Source: Mycoplasmopsis pullorum
GTDB lineage: Bacteria; Bacillota_I; Bacilli_A; Mycoplasmatales; Metamycoplasmataceae
Reading direction: 5' to 3'
NCBI RefSeq assembly: GCF_001900245.1
Contig: NZ_CP017813.1
Location: 310,001 to 374,000 of the forward strand
DNA: 64,000 nucleotides
Part shown: piece after piece, positions 12,417 to 23,800 of the stretch
How positions within the stretch are numbered: the first letter of the stretch is position 1
Layout: each line of letters begins with the position of its first letter
Program-made: the position numbers and the translations under genes
The notes under the pieces: model-generated
Databases searched by the model: none
The model's input: only the letters and a program-made list of their open reading frames with translations
Told to the model about the DNA's origin: nothing

Positions 12417-12519
12417 GCGGCGCCCTATTTTCACCTTTCGGCTATCGTCGGCACTAAGAGGCTTAACTACTGAGTTCGGAATGGATTCAGGTGATCCCTC
12501 TTGCTATAACCACTGATAT
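12417..12519 (-). rRNA. rrf: 5S ribosomal RNA
   Basis: The minus strand reads the conserved 5S core: GGTTATAGCAAGAGGGATCA, then ACCTG..CCATTCCGAACTC, and AGTAGTTAAGCCTC near the middle. The end closes with the start as GGCGCCGC. A T-run (12411-12416 as A on the plus strand) follows as terminator. No 16S or 23S is adjacent, which fits the separated 5S of the M. hominis group. Ends are good to a few bases. Confidence 0.93.
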
Positions 12520-12567
12520 TATTTTAACATGGATTTAAAAAAGACCAAATATTTTTTTAAAAATTTT

Positions 12568-12844
12568 TTATTTTTTTAAATTGTCCCCGGGGACAGCTAA
12601 CTTTATAAAAGTTTTAAGATTATTTTTTCTTGATCTACCGTTAGCAACTTTGTTTAATGTATAACCATTTGAACTGATGCTTTTCTGAATTACATTCGCT
12701 TTAACAAGTAATGTAATTATTTTTCGCACAAAACTCGGATTAGTGTTAATACTTTTTGCTATTTTTTTCTGATGTTAACTTATCTGGTGATTCAGAAAGC
12801 ATTATTAGGATATGAATAGCAACTAAAAATTTAATATTATTCAA
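12568..12844 (-). pseudogene. Rrf2-type winged-helix regulator, frameshifted in an A7 run
   Basis: On the minus strand, from TTG at 12844 (GAGG ribosome site upstream), the frame reads LNNIKFLVAIHILIMLSESP then DKLTSE and stops soon after. If one A is removed from the run of seven (12762-12768, T on the plus strand) it continues as KIAKSINTNPSFVRKIITLL, VKANVIQKSISSNGYTLNK and on to TAA at 12568-12570. That is the helix-turn-helix and wing pattern of Rrf2/BadM regulators (S-x-x-IA-x-S-I-x-T-N-P-x-x-V-R-x-I). There is no Cys cluster for an Fe-S centre. The product would be about 91 residues, short for Rrf2. It is broken as written; the homopolymer makes reversion by slippage possible. Confidence 0.65.
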
Positions 12845-12995
12845 GACTACCTCGCTAAAATTGTATTTATTACAGATACAATTATGTATATTTTCAAAAT
12901 AAGAAAATTATTTTTATTAATGCAATTTAGTGGAAAATCATGATTTTGATGATTCCACATTTTTAAAATTAAATACTGGTTTAGTAAGAGAAGAA

Positions 12996-13001
12996 TATAA
13001 T
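12996..13001 (+). promoter_or_regulatory. -10 box of lplA, leaderless
   Basis: TATAAT at 12996-13001 ends six bases before ATG 13008. Transcription should therefore start at or within a base or two of the A of the start codon. Confidence 0.6.
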
Positions 13002-13007
13002 TAAAAT

Positions 13008-14003
13008 ATGAAAATTTATAGAGTTAAAGAAACATCACCATATATTACTTTAAGTTACGAAGAACTTATTACAAAAGATCCTGAAATGAGTGGTGATATA
13101 TTAATGATTTACCAACATGATAATGCAGTTATTATTGGTAAAAATCAAAATGCTTATGAAGAAATTAAACGTGATTATGTTGAAGCAAATAAAATCGAGT
13201 TAGCACGCAGAATTAGTGGTGGAGGAGCAGTATATCACGATTTAGGAAATATTAATTTTTCATTTATCACAGATTATGACAAAAAAGGTGGTTATGAAAG
13301 ATTTTTAAAACCAATTATTGACTTTTTAAATTCTTTAGGTTTAAATGCTGTTTTCCATGGTCGTAATGACCTCTTATGTAACGGAGCAAAAATCAGTGGA
13401 AATGCACAATTTATTCACAAAAACAGAATAGTTTCACACGGTACGTTGCTTTTTGATGTGGATTTATCAAAATTATCAAACGCTTTAAATCCAAGTAAAT
13501 TAAAAATTCAATCAAAAGGAATCCAATCGATTAGACAAAGAGTTACAAACATTGCAAAAGAGTTAAATTATTCAATGAAAGTTGATGAATTTATTGATCG
13601 TTTAATTAAATTCTTTGTTGAAAATTACGGAGCTTCTTATGAAGAAATTCCAACACAAAAATACACTAAACAATTAAAAGAATTGTCAGATATCCGTAAA
13701 AGTCATGAGTGAATTTATGGTAAAAACCCTAATTTCATGGCTGAAAACGTTGATAAATTTGCTGGTGGAATTATAAAAGTTAAATATACAGTTGAAAATG
13801 ATAAATTTAAAGATTTTGCTTTCGAAGGTGACTTTTTAAGTAAAAAAAATGTTGAAGAAGTTAGTGAATTAATTATCGGAAAGAATTACGACAGAGAAGA
13901 ATTTTTAGACTTTTTAAATAAATTAAATGATTCTAACAATTTTGAAGAATACTTTGGTAGTTTAAAACCTGAAGAAATAGCTAACTTAGTTTTTGGTAAA
14001 TAA
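13008..14003 (+). CDS. lplA: Lipoate-protein ligase A
   Basis: 331 residues. LplA activates lipoate with ATP and attaches it to the lipoyl lysine of dehydrogenase E2 or GcvH proteins. The diagnostic motif ARRISGGGAVYHDLGNINFS (about 66-85) is intact. NDLLCNGAKISGNAQ (about 122-136) contains the conserved Lys, and HGTLLFDVD follows. A TGA-encoded Trp at about 236 (EWIYGKNPNF) joins the catalytic domain to the C-terminal accessory domain. Total length is normal for two-domain LplA. There is no ribosome site; the promoter (12996-13001) places the 5' end at the start codon. It overlaps the next gene by one base (TAATG), so both are probably co-transcribed. No lipoylated enzyme gene is in the window. 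Confidence 0.94.
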
Positions 14004-14803
14004 TGAATACTGAAATTTTAGGGTTTAAAATTAATTACACTTACGAAATTGACAATTTAGACAAACCAGTTATTTTATTTGTTCACGGTTTTGCTGATAC
14101 TCAAAAAACATTTTTTAGATTTAAAGAATTTGAAAATAAAAATTTCCGTTTTGCATCTTTAGATTTACCTGGTTCAGGTTTATCATCAACAGATAGACAT
14201 ATTCTAATTGAAGATTTTCAAAATCTACTTTTAGAGTTTGTAAACAAAATATTAGTCGCAGAAAAAGAAATTTATTTAGTTTCTCATTCGCTTGGTTCGG
14301 CCAGTGTTTTATATGTTCAAAAACACTGTAAAAAAGTTAAAAAAGTTGTTTTACTCGCTCCATTTAATCCACATTTAATTGATGATATTAGTGAATTTAA
14401 CAATCTCAAAAAATGATTAATACCATCAAATATTAACGACGCTAAAGAATCTTTTTTAAATCTTTTTGGTGAAATTAATCCAATTATTGAAAAAGGTGCT
14501 GTGCAATATGCAGAAAAAGTTATGTCAGTAATTGAGCGAAGAAAAATAAATTTTGAGAATATGGTTAATCAACAAATCTTAAATAAAAATTACCTTTCTA
14601 AAAATATTAGTCCTTTATTTCAAGGAGATAATTATTTTATTATCACTGGTGATAAGGATCATTATGTGCAAATTGAATCACTCGAAAAATTAAATAATTT
14701 TGAATCAAAATCATTAGTTTTAAAAAATAAAGGACATGCGATTATCTATGAAGCAAGTAAAGAAATTCAAGAATTTTTAGTGAATATGGTTCAGAAAAAA
14801 TAA
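14003..14803 (+). CDS. Alpha/beta hydrolase
   Basis: 266 residues. The fold landmarks are in order: ILFVHGFADT (oxyanion region, ~28), LDLPGSGLSS (~54), the nucleophile elbow SHSLGS (Ser at ~95), the acid in TGDKDHYV (~216) and the base His in NKGHAI (~241). The catalytic triad is complete, so an active esterase, lipase or similar is likely; the substrate cannot be told. The start codon overlaps the lplA stop. Mycoplasmas carry several paralogous hydrolases of this type, often annotated as triacylglycerol lipase or esterase. The last TGA-encoded Trp in KKWLIPSNI is in the cap region. Confidence 0.88.
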
Positions 14804-14846
14804 TCTTAATTTCTTTAAACTAATATCTTGCAAAAAAGGTGAAAAA

Positions 14847-16304
14847 ATGAATATAAATAATATTTTAAAAAAATGAACAAATTCAACATCTAACGATTCA
14901 TCTTTTGTACGAAAATTAGCTTCAATTAATTTCAATAAATTTAAAAACGATCTTGAACTCGCATTTTCGAGTTCTTTGCAGTTTAATTTAAATAAAATTT
15001 CTGCACCAACAGGTGTTGGGACAATATTTTTTAATGAACATACAATTGTTGGTTTAGCAGAATCATTTTCCAAGGTTATAAAAAGAATAAAACCTAATGC
15101 AAAAATTTTTGTAAATGACGATAAGAGTTATATTTCGGACTTATATTTGAATATTTTTTCAAGAATTTTGAATAGAAATGACTTTCAACTTTCACGTTTT
15201 AAGGACGACAAAAAAGTACCGTTTTATCTTTGAGAATACGCTAACTCGCAAAATAAATACGATTATTGTATCAATTTTAAGTTTTTAGATCCTGATAAAA
15301 CAAATTTTGAAATATCCTTTTGAAGTAATGAAAAAAACTTATTAAGTCAAGAAATTATTAATGAAATTGAGAAAGAGTTAAGTAATTTTGATTACTTAAA
15401 TTTTGATATACCACGAAATTCGATCGATTGAAATTACGATATTAGTTACATAAAATATCAAAGTTATTTAATTAGCAAATATAAACTTTTATATGATAAA
15501 GAGATAAATTTCTTATTTAGTTTTACCGACAAAGATGACTATATTAAAGGCATTTTCAACAATTTATCCTTTAAATATGACGAAATTCAAAACAACAAAA
15601 GAATTGATAATGCTTCTGATTTTAAATATTTTAAGAAAAATAAAATTTACAGTTTCTTAAAAAAATATGATGCCACTTTTATTTTTAACAAAAATAAAAC
15701 AGGTTTTAATTTTTCACCAAAAGAAAAAAGTGTTTACAAATTTTTAAAGACAGATGAAATTGCAATTTTATATTTAGATTATTTGGTAAACGAAAATAAA
15801 ATTGAACTGAATCCTAATTCATACATTGTTAAATCAGTAAAAACAAGCACTTTGATAAATCAATTTGCACAAAGAAATAATATTCGAGTTTTTGAATACA
15901 CTTCTGAATGCAATTTAAAACAAATAATTAATGAAAATGGTCAAAAAAATTTAATTTTTGCATTTAACCATGAGAATGAATTTATACCATATGATTCATT
16001 TACCAATTGATTCGATTCAATTCAATTTACTTTGGATTTAATTGATATGATTTGAGTTTATAAGAAAAATAATTTAACATTAATTGATAAATTATTAAAT
16101 ATTAAACGAAATTATGATTGAACAATATTTACCAAAAAAAGTATCGAAATAGACTATGAATCCGCAATTGAATTTTTAAGAAAAATTAAAAATGCAAAAT
16201 TTTTTGGTGATGAAAAAATTGTCAATTTAATCGAATATGAAGATTTTCAATCAACAAAAGACCACTTAATGAAAATCACCTTTTTAATGGTAATTACCAA
16301 ATAA
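14847..16304 (+). CDS. Decayed phosphohexomutase-like protein
   Basis: 485 residues from ATG 14847 (site AAAAGGTG). The opening KISAPTGVGTIFFNEHTIVG (~50-70), followed by SFSKVIKRIKPNAKIFVNDD, recalls the FGTAGIRG...NEYTI...HDNR start of phosphomannomutase/phosphoglucomutase. The middle VKSVKTSTLINQFAQRNNIR and NLIFAFNHENEFIPYD recall the sugar-binding domain (KTIVTSELG, FGFEESYGY) of that family. The phosphoserine loop (TASH/N) and the metal-binding DGDADR motif are not visible, so it is probably catalytically dead or of changed function. Confidence in the family is moderate. The end is odd: the frame stops at 16304, but one extra T in the TTTTT run near 16280 would fuse it to the next gene's open frame. 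It follows the hydrolase with 43 bases between. Confidence 0.6.
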
Positions 16305-16339
16305 TTTCTTATTCACATATAAAGCAAAAAATTGAAATT

Positions 16340-17737
16340 TTGACCAACGTTGTACAAAAAAATAAAGAAGAAAACTCTGAAATTAATGCAATTATTAAGG
16401 AAAAATATTTAAATGAATCTGTTCTAGATTTTATGAATAAAACCGGAAACAAGAAAAACATGACAAAGCAAATTTTTAAATACTTTTTCTTCATTTTGAT
16501 ATTCATTGGTATTTTTGTGTTTTTATTTTTTTCGGTCTATAATATAGATAAATCAGGAAGAATTGGTAATACCAATATTTCTAAAACATTGTCAACTTTA
16601 TGAAGAGTTGTGAACACGGATATCTATACTAGAGCAGGTTTTGCATTTATTTGTTTATACTTTCTTATTGTCGTATTTTTTAACTCATTAATAATTAAAA
16701 AAGCAATTCACGTACAAAATGAAAAAGCGAAATTTTTAGATATTTTTATTGCAAATGTTTTAGGTATAGTTGCACAAAATATTACTCCTAAATCTATTGG
16801 TGGAGACATTGCGACTTATTGATATTTGAAAAAAAGAGGTGTTAAAAACTCAACTTTATTATCTGCGATCATAGTTAATACATTTTTTTGACAAATCGTT
16901 AACATTTTATTAGTTCTAATATTTGTACCAATCGGAATCTATTTTTACTGAGATTTCTTTAAAAAAATGAATAATGAAACTGTTTGATTTTTAACCTTTT
17001 TAGTTTTAGGTTTGGTCCTTGATACAGCTGTAGCAACTATTTTCTTGGTTGTTTCGATGAATTTATATTTACAAAGAAAATTCTTATCTTTTGTAATTTG
17101 ATTAATTGAATGATTACCAATTACCGGTTCATTTGACACTCGTTTAATTTATACAAAATATAAGTATGAGTTTTATCAAATCAAACATGGACTGAATTTG
17201 ATTTTTAAAAAGAAAATTCTATTCCCTGAATTACTTTTTTACAAGTTTGTTGTGTGATTGATTTGACCAGCGGCGATTTTTGCAAAATCAGCTCATTTAT
17301 TGCAAGATAATTTAATAGGTGGTTGATACTTCAATATGACTTCATCAAGTATTTTGATTAAGAGTGCGAATTCAATTTCAATCACCCCCGGGGGGACTGG
17401 GACGGCTGATTATTTTGCAAAAATGATTTACAAAGAAATTTTGTTAAGTAGTCCACATTTTGGTTTAGATAATCCTAGCAAGTCGGCTGCTGCACTCACA
17501 GCGATCTCGACATTAGGTTTAATTGCAATCCCTACCTTAATTTCGACATTGTTACTCATAATTGTTTTCTGCACTGATAATCATTTAAAGAAAAAGGAAC
17601 TCAAATACAGAAATCAACAATTATTAGACAATAATATTATTTTGAAAAAAAGACCAAAAAGTTATTTACAACCTATTATTTATTTCATTTTTTTCATTTT
17701 ACTTTTTGGACTATTCGCTTTATTCGTTTTTTATTAA
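16340..17737 (+). CDS. Flippase-like multi-pass membrane protein (UPF0104/LPG-synthase TM type)
   Basis: About 465 residues with a hydrophilic N-terminus of ~45 residues, then around eight membrane segments. The segments AQNITPKSIGGDIATYWYLK, LLSAIIVNTFFWQI and SANSISITPGGTGTADYFAK match the pattern of lysylphosphatidylglycerol flippase/AglD-type proteins (P-x-x-x-G-G-D ... P-G-G-x-G). These proteins handle lipid-linked molecules. The start is uncertain: TTG 16340 has no ribosome site, the frame is open upstream through 16259 inside the previous gene, and Met codons at 16433 and 16457 are alternatives. It may be translated by coupling or as a frameshift fusion with the upstream protein. A short CCCCCGGGGGGACTGGGAC stretch near 17385 is strikingly GC-rich for this genome. 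Confidence 0.8.
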
Positions 17738-17743
17738 GTTTTC

Positions 17744-17776
17744 AAAACTCAAGTTTTTAATGCTTGAGTTTTTTTA
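17744..17776 (+). terminator. Rho-independent terminator
   Basis: AAACTCAAG pairs with CTTGAGTTT over the loop TTTTTAATG and runs into seven T. It closes the lplA-to-flippase gene run. Confidence 0.85.
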
Positions 17777-17847
17777 AATTTCACGACAAAAGAACAGAAT
17801 ATTATAAAATTATTAAATATATTTAATAATAAGAACGAGGATGTAAT

Positions 17848-20800
17848 ATGTGAAATTTATTTAAGGAAACATTTAAATCTATCTCTAAAAATAAAATTGT
17901 TGTAGCAGGATTGACAATCTTGGTATTTTTAACTTCAGGAGTTTTTACTCTGATGGTTGATATGACCAAATCGATGTCAAATCAATTCAACAAATATAGC
18001 AAAGTGTCCAAATTGCATGATTTAACAATTGACTTAAACGTGCATTCGGATGGATCTGCATATAATGATGGATTCTATGTTAATGATATCGATCAATATT
18101 CTCCAGACGCTTCAAAATATTATAATAAAGCTTTAAGTTATATTGAAAATGATAACTTTTATAAAGTTAATTACATTATTGATCCAAAGAAAATTGAATC
18201 AGATTATGTTAGTGTTGCAGATTTTAATCTTAAAAGCGACGTTTTAAATTCATATTTTGTTAAAAAAGAAGATTTTTTAAAGCTTTATAACATTTTCCAA
18301 AATTCAAATGATAATTCATCACTTAATTTCGACTTAAAAAATATCGACAGCAGCTTCAGTGTCCGTCGTCCTTATAGATTTTATTTATACGAAAAACACG
18401 AAGATAATACTTATTCAATCAAAAAAAATCAACTAAGTATTGACTTAAATTCAGAAATTCACTTTGATAAGCAATATAAATTGAGTGATATTGCGAATGT
18501 TCACCAATTAGAAAATCAAAATATTGTTTTAAGTCAGTTCTCAACTCTATACATCAACGTTTTTACAAAAGAAGCAACCTTTAATTTAATCAAAGGTCGT
18601 GAATGAGAAGATGAATCAAAAGCAATTAAGATTGAACCAAATAAATTCTTAAGTAAATTCAGTTTAGAAAGTGAATTGAATTCTTATTTTGTCACAAATA
18701 AAGAACATTTAGGACAAACATTCTTAATTAAAGAATTTGCAGATGAAGTTTCAGATTATAAAATAGTTGACAACTTTACTTTAAAAAACTTTGTAAGTTC
18801 GGACTTAAACTTAAGTTTAGATCAATTAATTACTTTTGAACCAGAAGTTAAATATTCTATACCTACTTCTTGAGTTGCAAAATCAGAAACATATAATTTA
18901 TTTAATCGTTTACACTACACCACAACTTTTGACAAGGTAAATTCAAATAAATGAACCGGTTCATATAAAGAATATATGGAATCACTGATTCAAAACTCAC
19001 CAGATAAGAAGTTGCCAAAAGATGTTTCAGATTTTTCATATTGATTTAAAACAATCATTACTTATAATACATATTTTGATGAAGAAGGTAATGAATTAGG
19101 TAATAAAAACAAAACAGAATTAACTGTTTCTCTTGCAAAAGAAGAATTGTTACATCCACTTTCTTATTACAATTTTGAAAATCAAATCAAACCAAGTATT
19201 GCAGAGAAATACACCTTGAGTGCACCACGTAGCATTTTAGAAATTGAAGAAATTAGTAATAACAAAATTGATGATGCGTTTGCACCACTAACTGATAGCC
19301 ACGTAAAAGAAGAACGGATTCAAGCAATTAAAAAAGGTGCTTTAACTATTACTAAGACCAAAATTTTAGATTTTGTTAAGGCTGAGGTGGGACTCAAAAA
19401 CATCGGTTTAAGAGAAAATATCACCGTTGATTCAGTTAATGCAGAAACTAACGAGAAAAATGTCTTTAACTTTGTCAATGTTGGGGACAAAAACAAAAAA
19501 GTTCAAGGTGTTGAGCTAAATGTTGGGACACTTTACAACGAAGAAAAGTACCCTACTGGGATCAACGACATTGCTGACTCAACTAATTCATTCTTTAAAT
19601 CAAATGAATTATCACCATATATTGCTTACAAAATTGTTGAATATATTTTTAAAAACTTATCGACAAATAACCAATACATTAAATTAGACATAATTTATGA
19701 TAAATTAACTACCATTAATCCTGAAAATGGTGAAAAAGAAGGATACACACAAAAGAAAATTCTTAAATTAGCTGATTTTACCAAAGGACAAGCTGGTTTA
19801 GAAGTAAATAAATTTAATAATTTAGGGATTACTACTTACAAAGATAAATATATTTTTGTAACACCGCAAATTGGTCCAAACAATGGTTGAGAATTAGCGG
19901 TCTTTAGTAACACAAATAAAACATCATTTACATTAGAAGAAGTATTTGAAATCTTTAAAGCAAAAAATATTACAGTTAGATATTCATATTTAAACCCTAA
20001 CGGATGAGCAGATGTAGATCCAACTTTCCAAAACTTAAATTCAATTATTTTAGGTTGAAGAACACCATCATTAGACATTATTAATGAAGCAATTAAGTTC
20101 GGAACAATTAATGGAATGTTTGATGTGGTTCAAAAATTCTTATTAAACTCTGATTTAGTAAAAAGCGGATTATTAAGTAAAGAAAACGTTTATAACATAG
20201 TCGAAGCTGGAAAATATGGTTCAAATAAAAATAAATTAACTACACTTTTTGCAAACGGAAAAATTAAAGCTAATATCTTTCCTTTAATTGGTTTTGATGC
20301 TCTTTATTATTTAACGCATACATCTAGCGGTGACTACTTTTCAACTTTAGTTAGTGATGTATTAAATAATTTAAAAAACATTTTATTAACCAAAGGAACA
20401 GTAGAAGAACAAAAGATATATCTTGAAGAACAGTTTAGTAATTTATTAACTTTCATCAAGGACTTAAGTGGTAGTGATTTATCACTTGTTTTACCTAAAG
20501 AATTGTTTGCTAACTTCTTTAAAGATCCAATTGCTCTTTTAGATCAATTAAGTGAATTAGTTGCTTCAGTTGATTGAAAATCATTCGCTGAAAAAATTAA
20601 TGATTTTATTAGTAAGGAATACAATAAATCAATCACTAAAGATGATAAAACTTGAATTATTAAGTTAAGTTCAATACAATTATTTACTTGATTCTTAGAG
20701 TCGATTTATCCAAACAACTTTAAATCAGTTTTAATTAAAATAATTGAAAATATTGATTTATCATTTGATTTAGAAAATACCAATAAAGCAACTATTATTA

Positions 20801-23800
20801 ATAAAATTTTATGAATGTTACCACAAAACATGCGTAAAGTGGTTATTAATCTTTTTGAAGAAATCAACAAACCTAATCCAGCGGATCAACCGTTTTTAAA
20901 TGTGGTTAATGGAGTTAAAAATATTATTAAATTAATTGACTTAAAGATTTTCACTGAATCACTCAAAAACTCTCTAAAATTGCAAACTTTCACTAATACA
21001 ATTTTGGAGTACAATGAGAGTCAAGATAAAGCATTTTATAACCAAGTTCAACGTGCAGCTTACACATTTAATAGTGTGGACATTCTACAAGCATTCTTAA
21101 AATCATTATTCAGTACCCCTGGGGCTAACAAGATTTTTAAACAAAACTTAATTGATATGTTTAACTTATCGGACAAAGGTTCGGTAATTAATATTGATGA
21201 TCAAAATAAAATAATATTCCCCAGCCCTGATGAAAATAAATTAGACATTTTTGACTTAATAAGTAATTTTTCATTAATAACTGAAAAAACAACTGAGAGG
21301 GATGCAAACGCAGTTGTGGTCAATAATGAATTTGAAGACAATTACTTAACATTATTAAACATTCAAGCTAAATTGAAAAAAGCTACAGATGCCTATAAAT
21401 TAAGTCAATTAAGCGAAAAAGAACGTAATTTCTTAAATTCATGATTCGATATTGATCCAAATAAAATTTACCTTGAAAATAAAGAAATCACTGAAGTGCA
21501 AAGCAAAATTCAAGCAATTAGTGAATTCTTTGCATTTTTCCAAAATAATTCCAAAACATTTAAGATTCAAGATAAATTGTCCCTAGGGGACATTGGGCAA
21601 ATCTTCAATGTTTTCGTAAATAGCGAAGGTAATTCATACTGAAATGCATTACATTCACTACTTCAAACAATTATTCCTTTCCAACCAAAAAATAACTTCT
21701 CTTATGGTGAAGAAATTTATCCTTTCTTTAAAATTTGAGTTAGATTATTCGCTTGAAATCCAGAAATTGATTGAAGTATCAAACAAACATTTGCACTTAA
21801 TTTATTAAGTTTTGCAAATAAAAAATCAATTATTGATTACTTTAATTCTCCTGAATTACTTCGTCATGATTCACATAACATTTTAAAATATGAAGAAACA
21901 GATTTTGCTGTTTCGCGTTCAATGATTGATCCGCAAAAAATGAGCAATTTATTCTTTGCGAGAGATTCAAAAGGCGATTATCTAAATGCTGACTTAAGAG
22001 CATTTATCGCACTAAATCCTTTATTTAAAGACTTTATTGAGAAAAATCAATTAGACATTAGTGCGACATTGTCATTAGTTGCAGATTCAGATCACTATTA
22101 CTATTACACAGAAAAAGAATTAGCAATTTTAGGTTCACAATATCAATACAAAGGTCTATATTCAATTCTTGCTTTTAATTTAATTAACACTTTAGGATCA
22201 TGAGAGTCATTCAAAAACAATCCTAGCTTATTGCTTAAAGTGACTGAAAGCATTGACGGAATTAGTGGACTATCATTTATTGGTGTACCTGAAATGATGA
22301 CTAATCCATTATTTATTTCATTTATTCCACAAACTTTAATTTGATTTTTAGCAGATATTAATTCTTATACAACTCAACCGAGAAATATTGCGAATTTAGC
22401 TTATTTAATAATGAATAAGACAATCAATTTTGAAGAGTTAGCAAATCAAAGTAAAGAAGAAATGTATGAATGATATTCATATTTCAATAAAACTGGTTTA
22501 AATCCAATCTTCCCTCTTTTCGAAAATGAGGACACATTAAATATTATTTTAGACGATGAATATTTTGCTCGTTTAGTTAATTCAGATAATGCAAAAGAAC
22601 ACAAATATAACTTCTTTGGTGTTGATTTAGGTAAATTGCTTTATAGTGCAATCGATACAATTTCTCCAATTAGTTATGATTCGAAATTCTTGCGTTACAA
22701 CTCTGATTCAGCTTATGTTGCAAAAGTAAACTATGCTTATTTATTAAAAAATAATAAATCGATTTACAGTGGTGAATTACCAAAAGATCCAATTAAACTT
22801 AACGAATTAATTGAGAGAATGGATGAAAAATATCTTCTAAATGTTAATGGAATAAAATACATCATTATTGGTGAAGACATTACTGTGGACTACTTATATC
22901 CAGTTATTGACGAAAATAACCTTCAAGTTAATACTAAAAACCAAGGTATTGTTTATGTAAACCAAGAGGGATTCGATAGAATTCGTTTTGCTCACCAAAG
23001 TAATAACGTTAAAAACTATTTATTAGTAAAAAACAGCACTTCAAAATCAAGTGCCGAATTACGTGATGAATTTGAAGAAAAAGTTCAAGATTTATTAATG
23101 AACTCAACTAAGATTCGAAGAGTTTATTTAACTGATGAATTAGACGTGTTGAATCCAGAAAGATCATTAAGAGTTTCAGTTGTTTCAGGAATTATTAATT
23201 CAATTTACAACTCAAGTAGATTGATTCTTGCTTTACTTGTTGCAATTGTTGCTGTATCGATTATTTTCATTATTAGACGTTACATTTCGAACAAAAATAA
23301 AGTACTTGGAATCTTACTTGCTCAAGGTTATTCATCATTTGAGATTGCTTTATCACTTACAGCTTTTGCTACATTCGTGACCGTTGGAGGGGGAATCTTA
23401 GGATACTTAGTTGGACATTTTAGTCAAACAGCTGCAATGCGGGTATTAGATAGTTACTGAACGCTTCCAACTGTTCCTAACGTGTTTAGTATTACCAGTT
23501 TCTTGGTTACAATTATTCTTCCTTTAATTGGAATGTCTGTGTTAATTATTTTAATTGCACTTAAGTCATTAAGATATAAAGCAATCGACTTAATGAGTGG
23601 AATTAACGAAATTAGAATTGGTAATTTACGTAACAAATGACACTCATTATTTAAAAAATCACGTGTAACTACACGTTTCTCTGCATTATTATTATTCGGA
23701 AGTTTTTGAAAATTAATTTCGTTTGGATTTAGTATTATCTTAACAAGTATTACGATTATTTTTGGTATTTCCACCTTTAAGGTGTTTGATAAGAGTGTTG

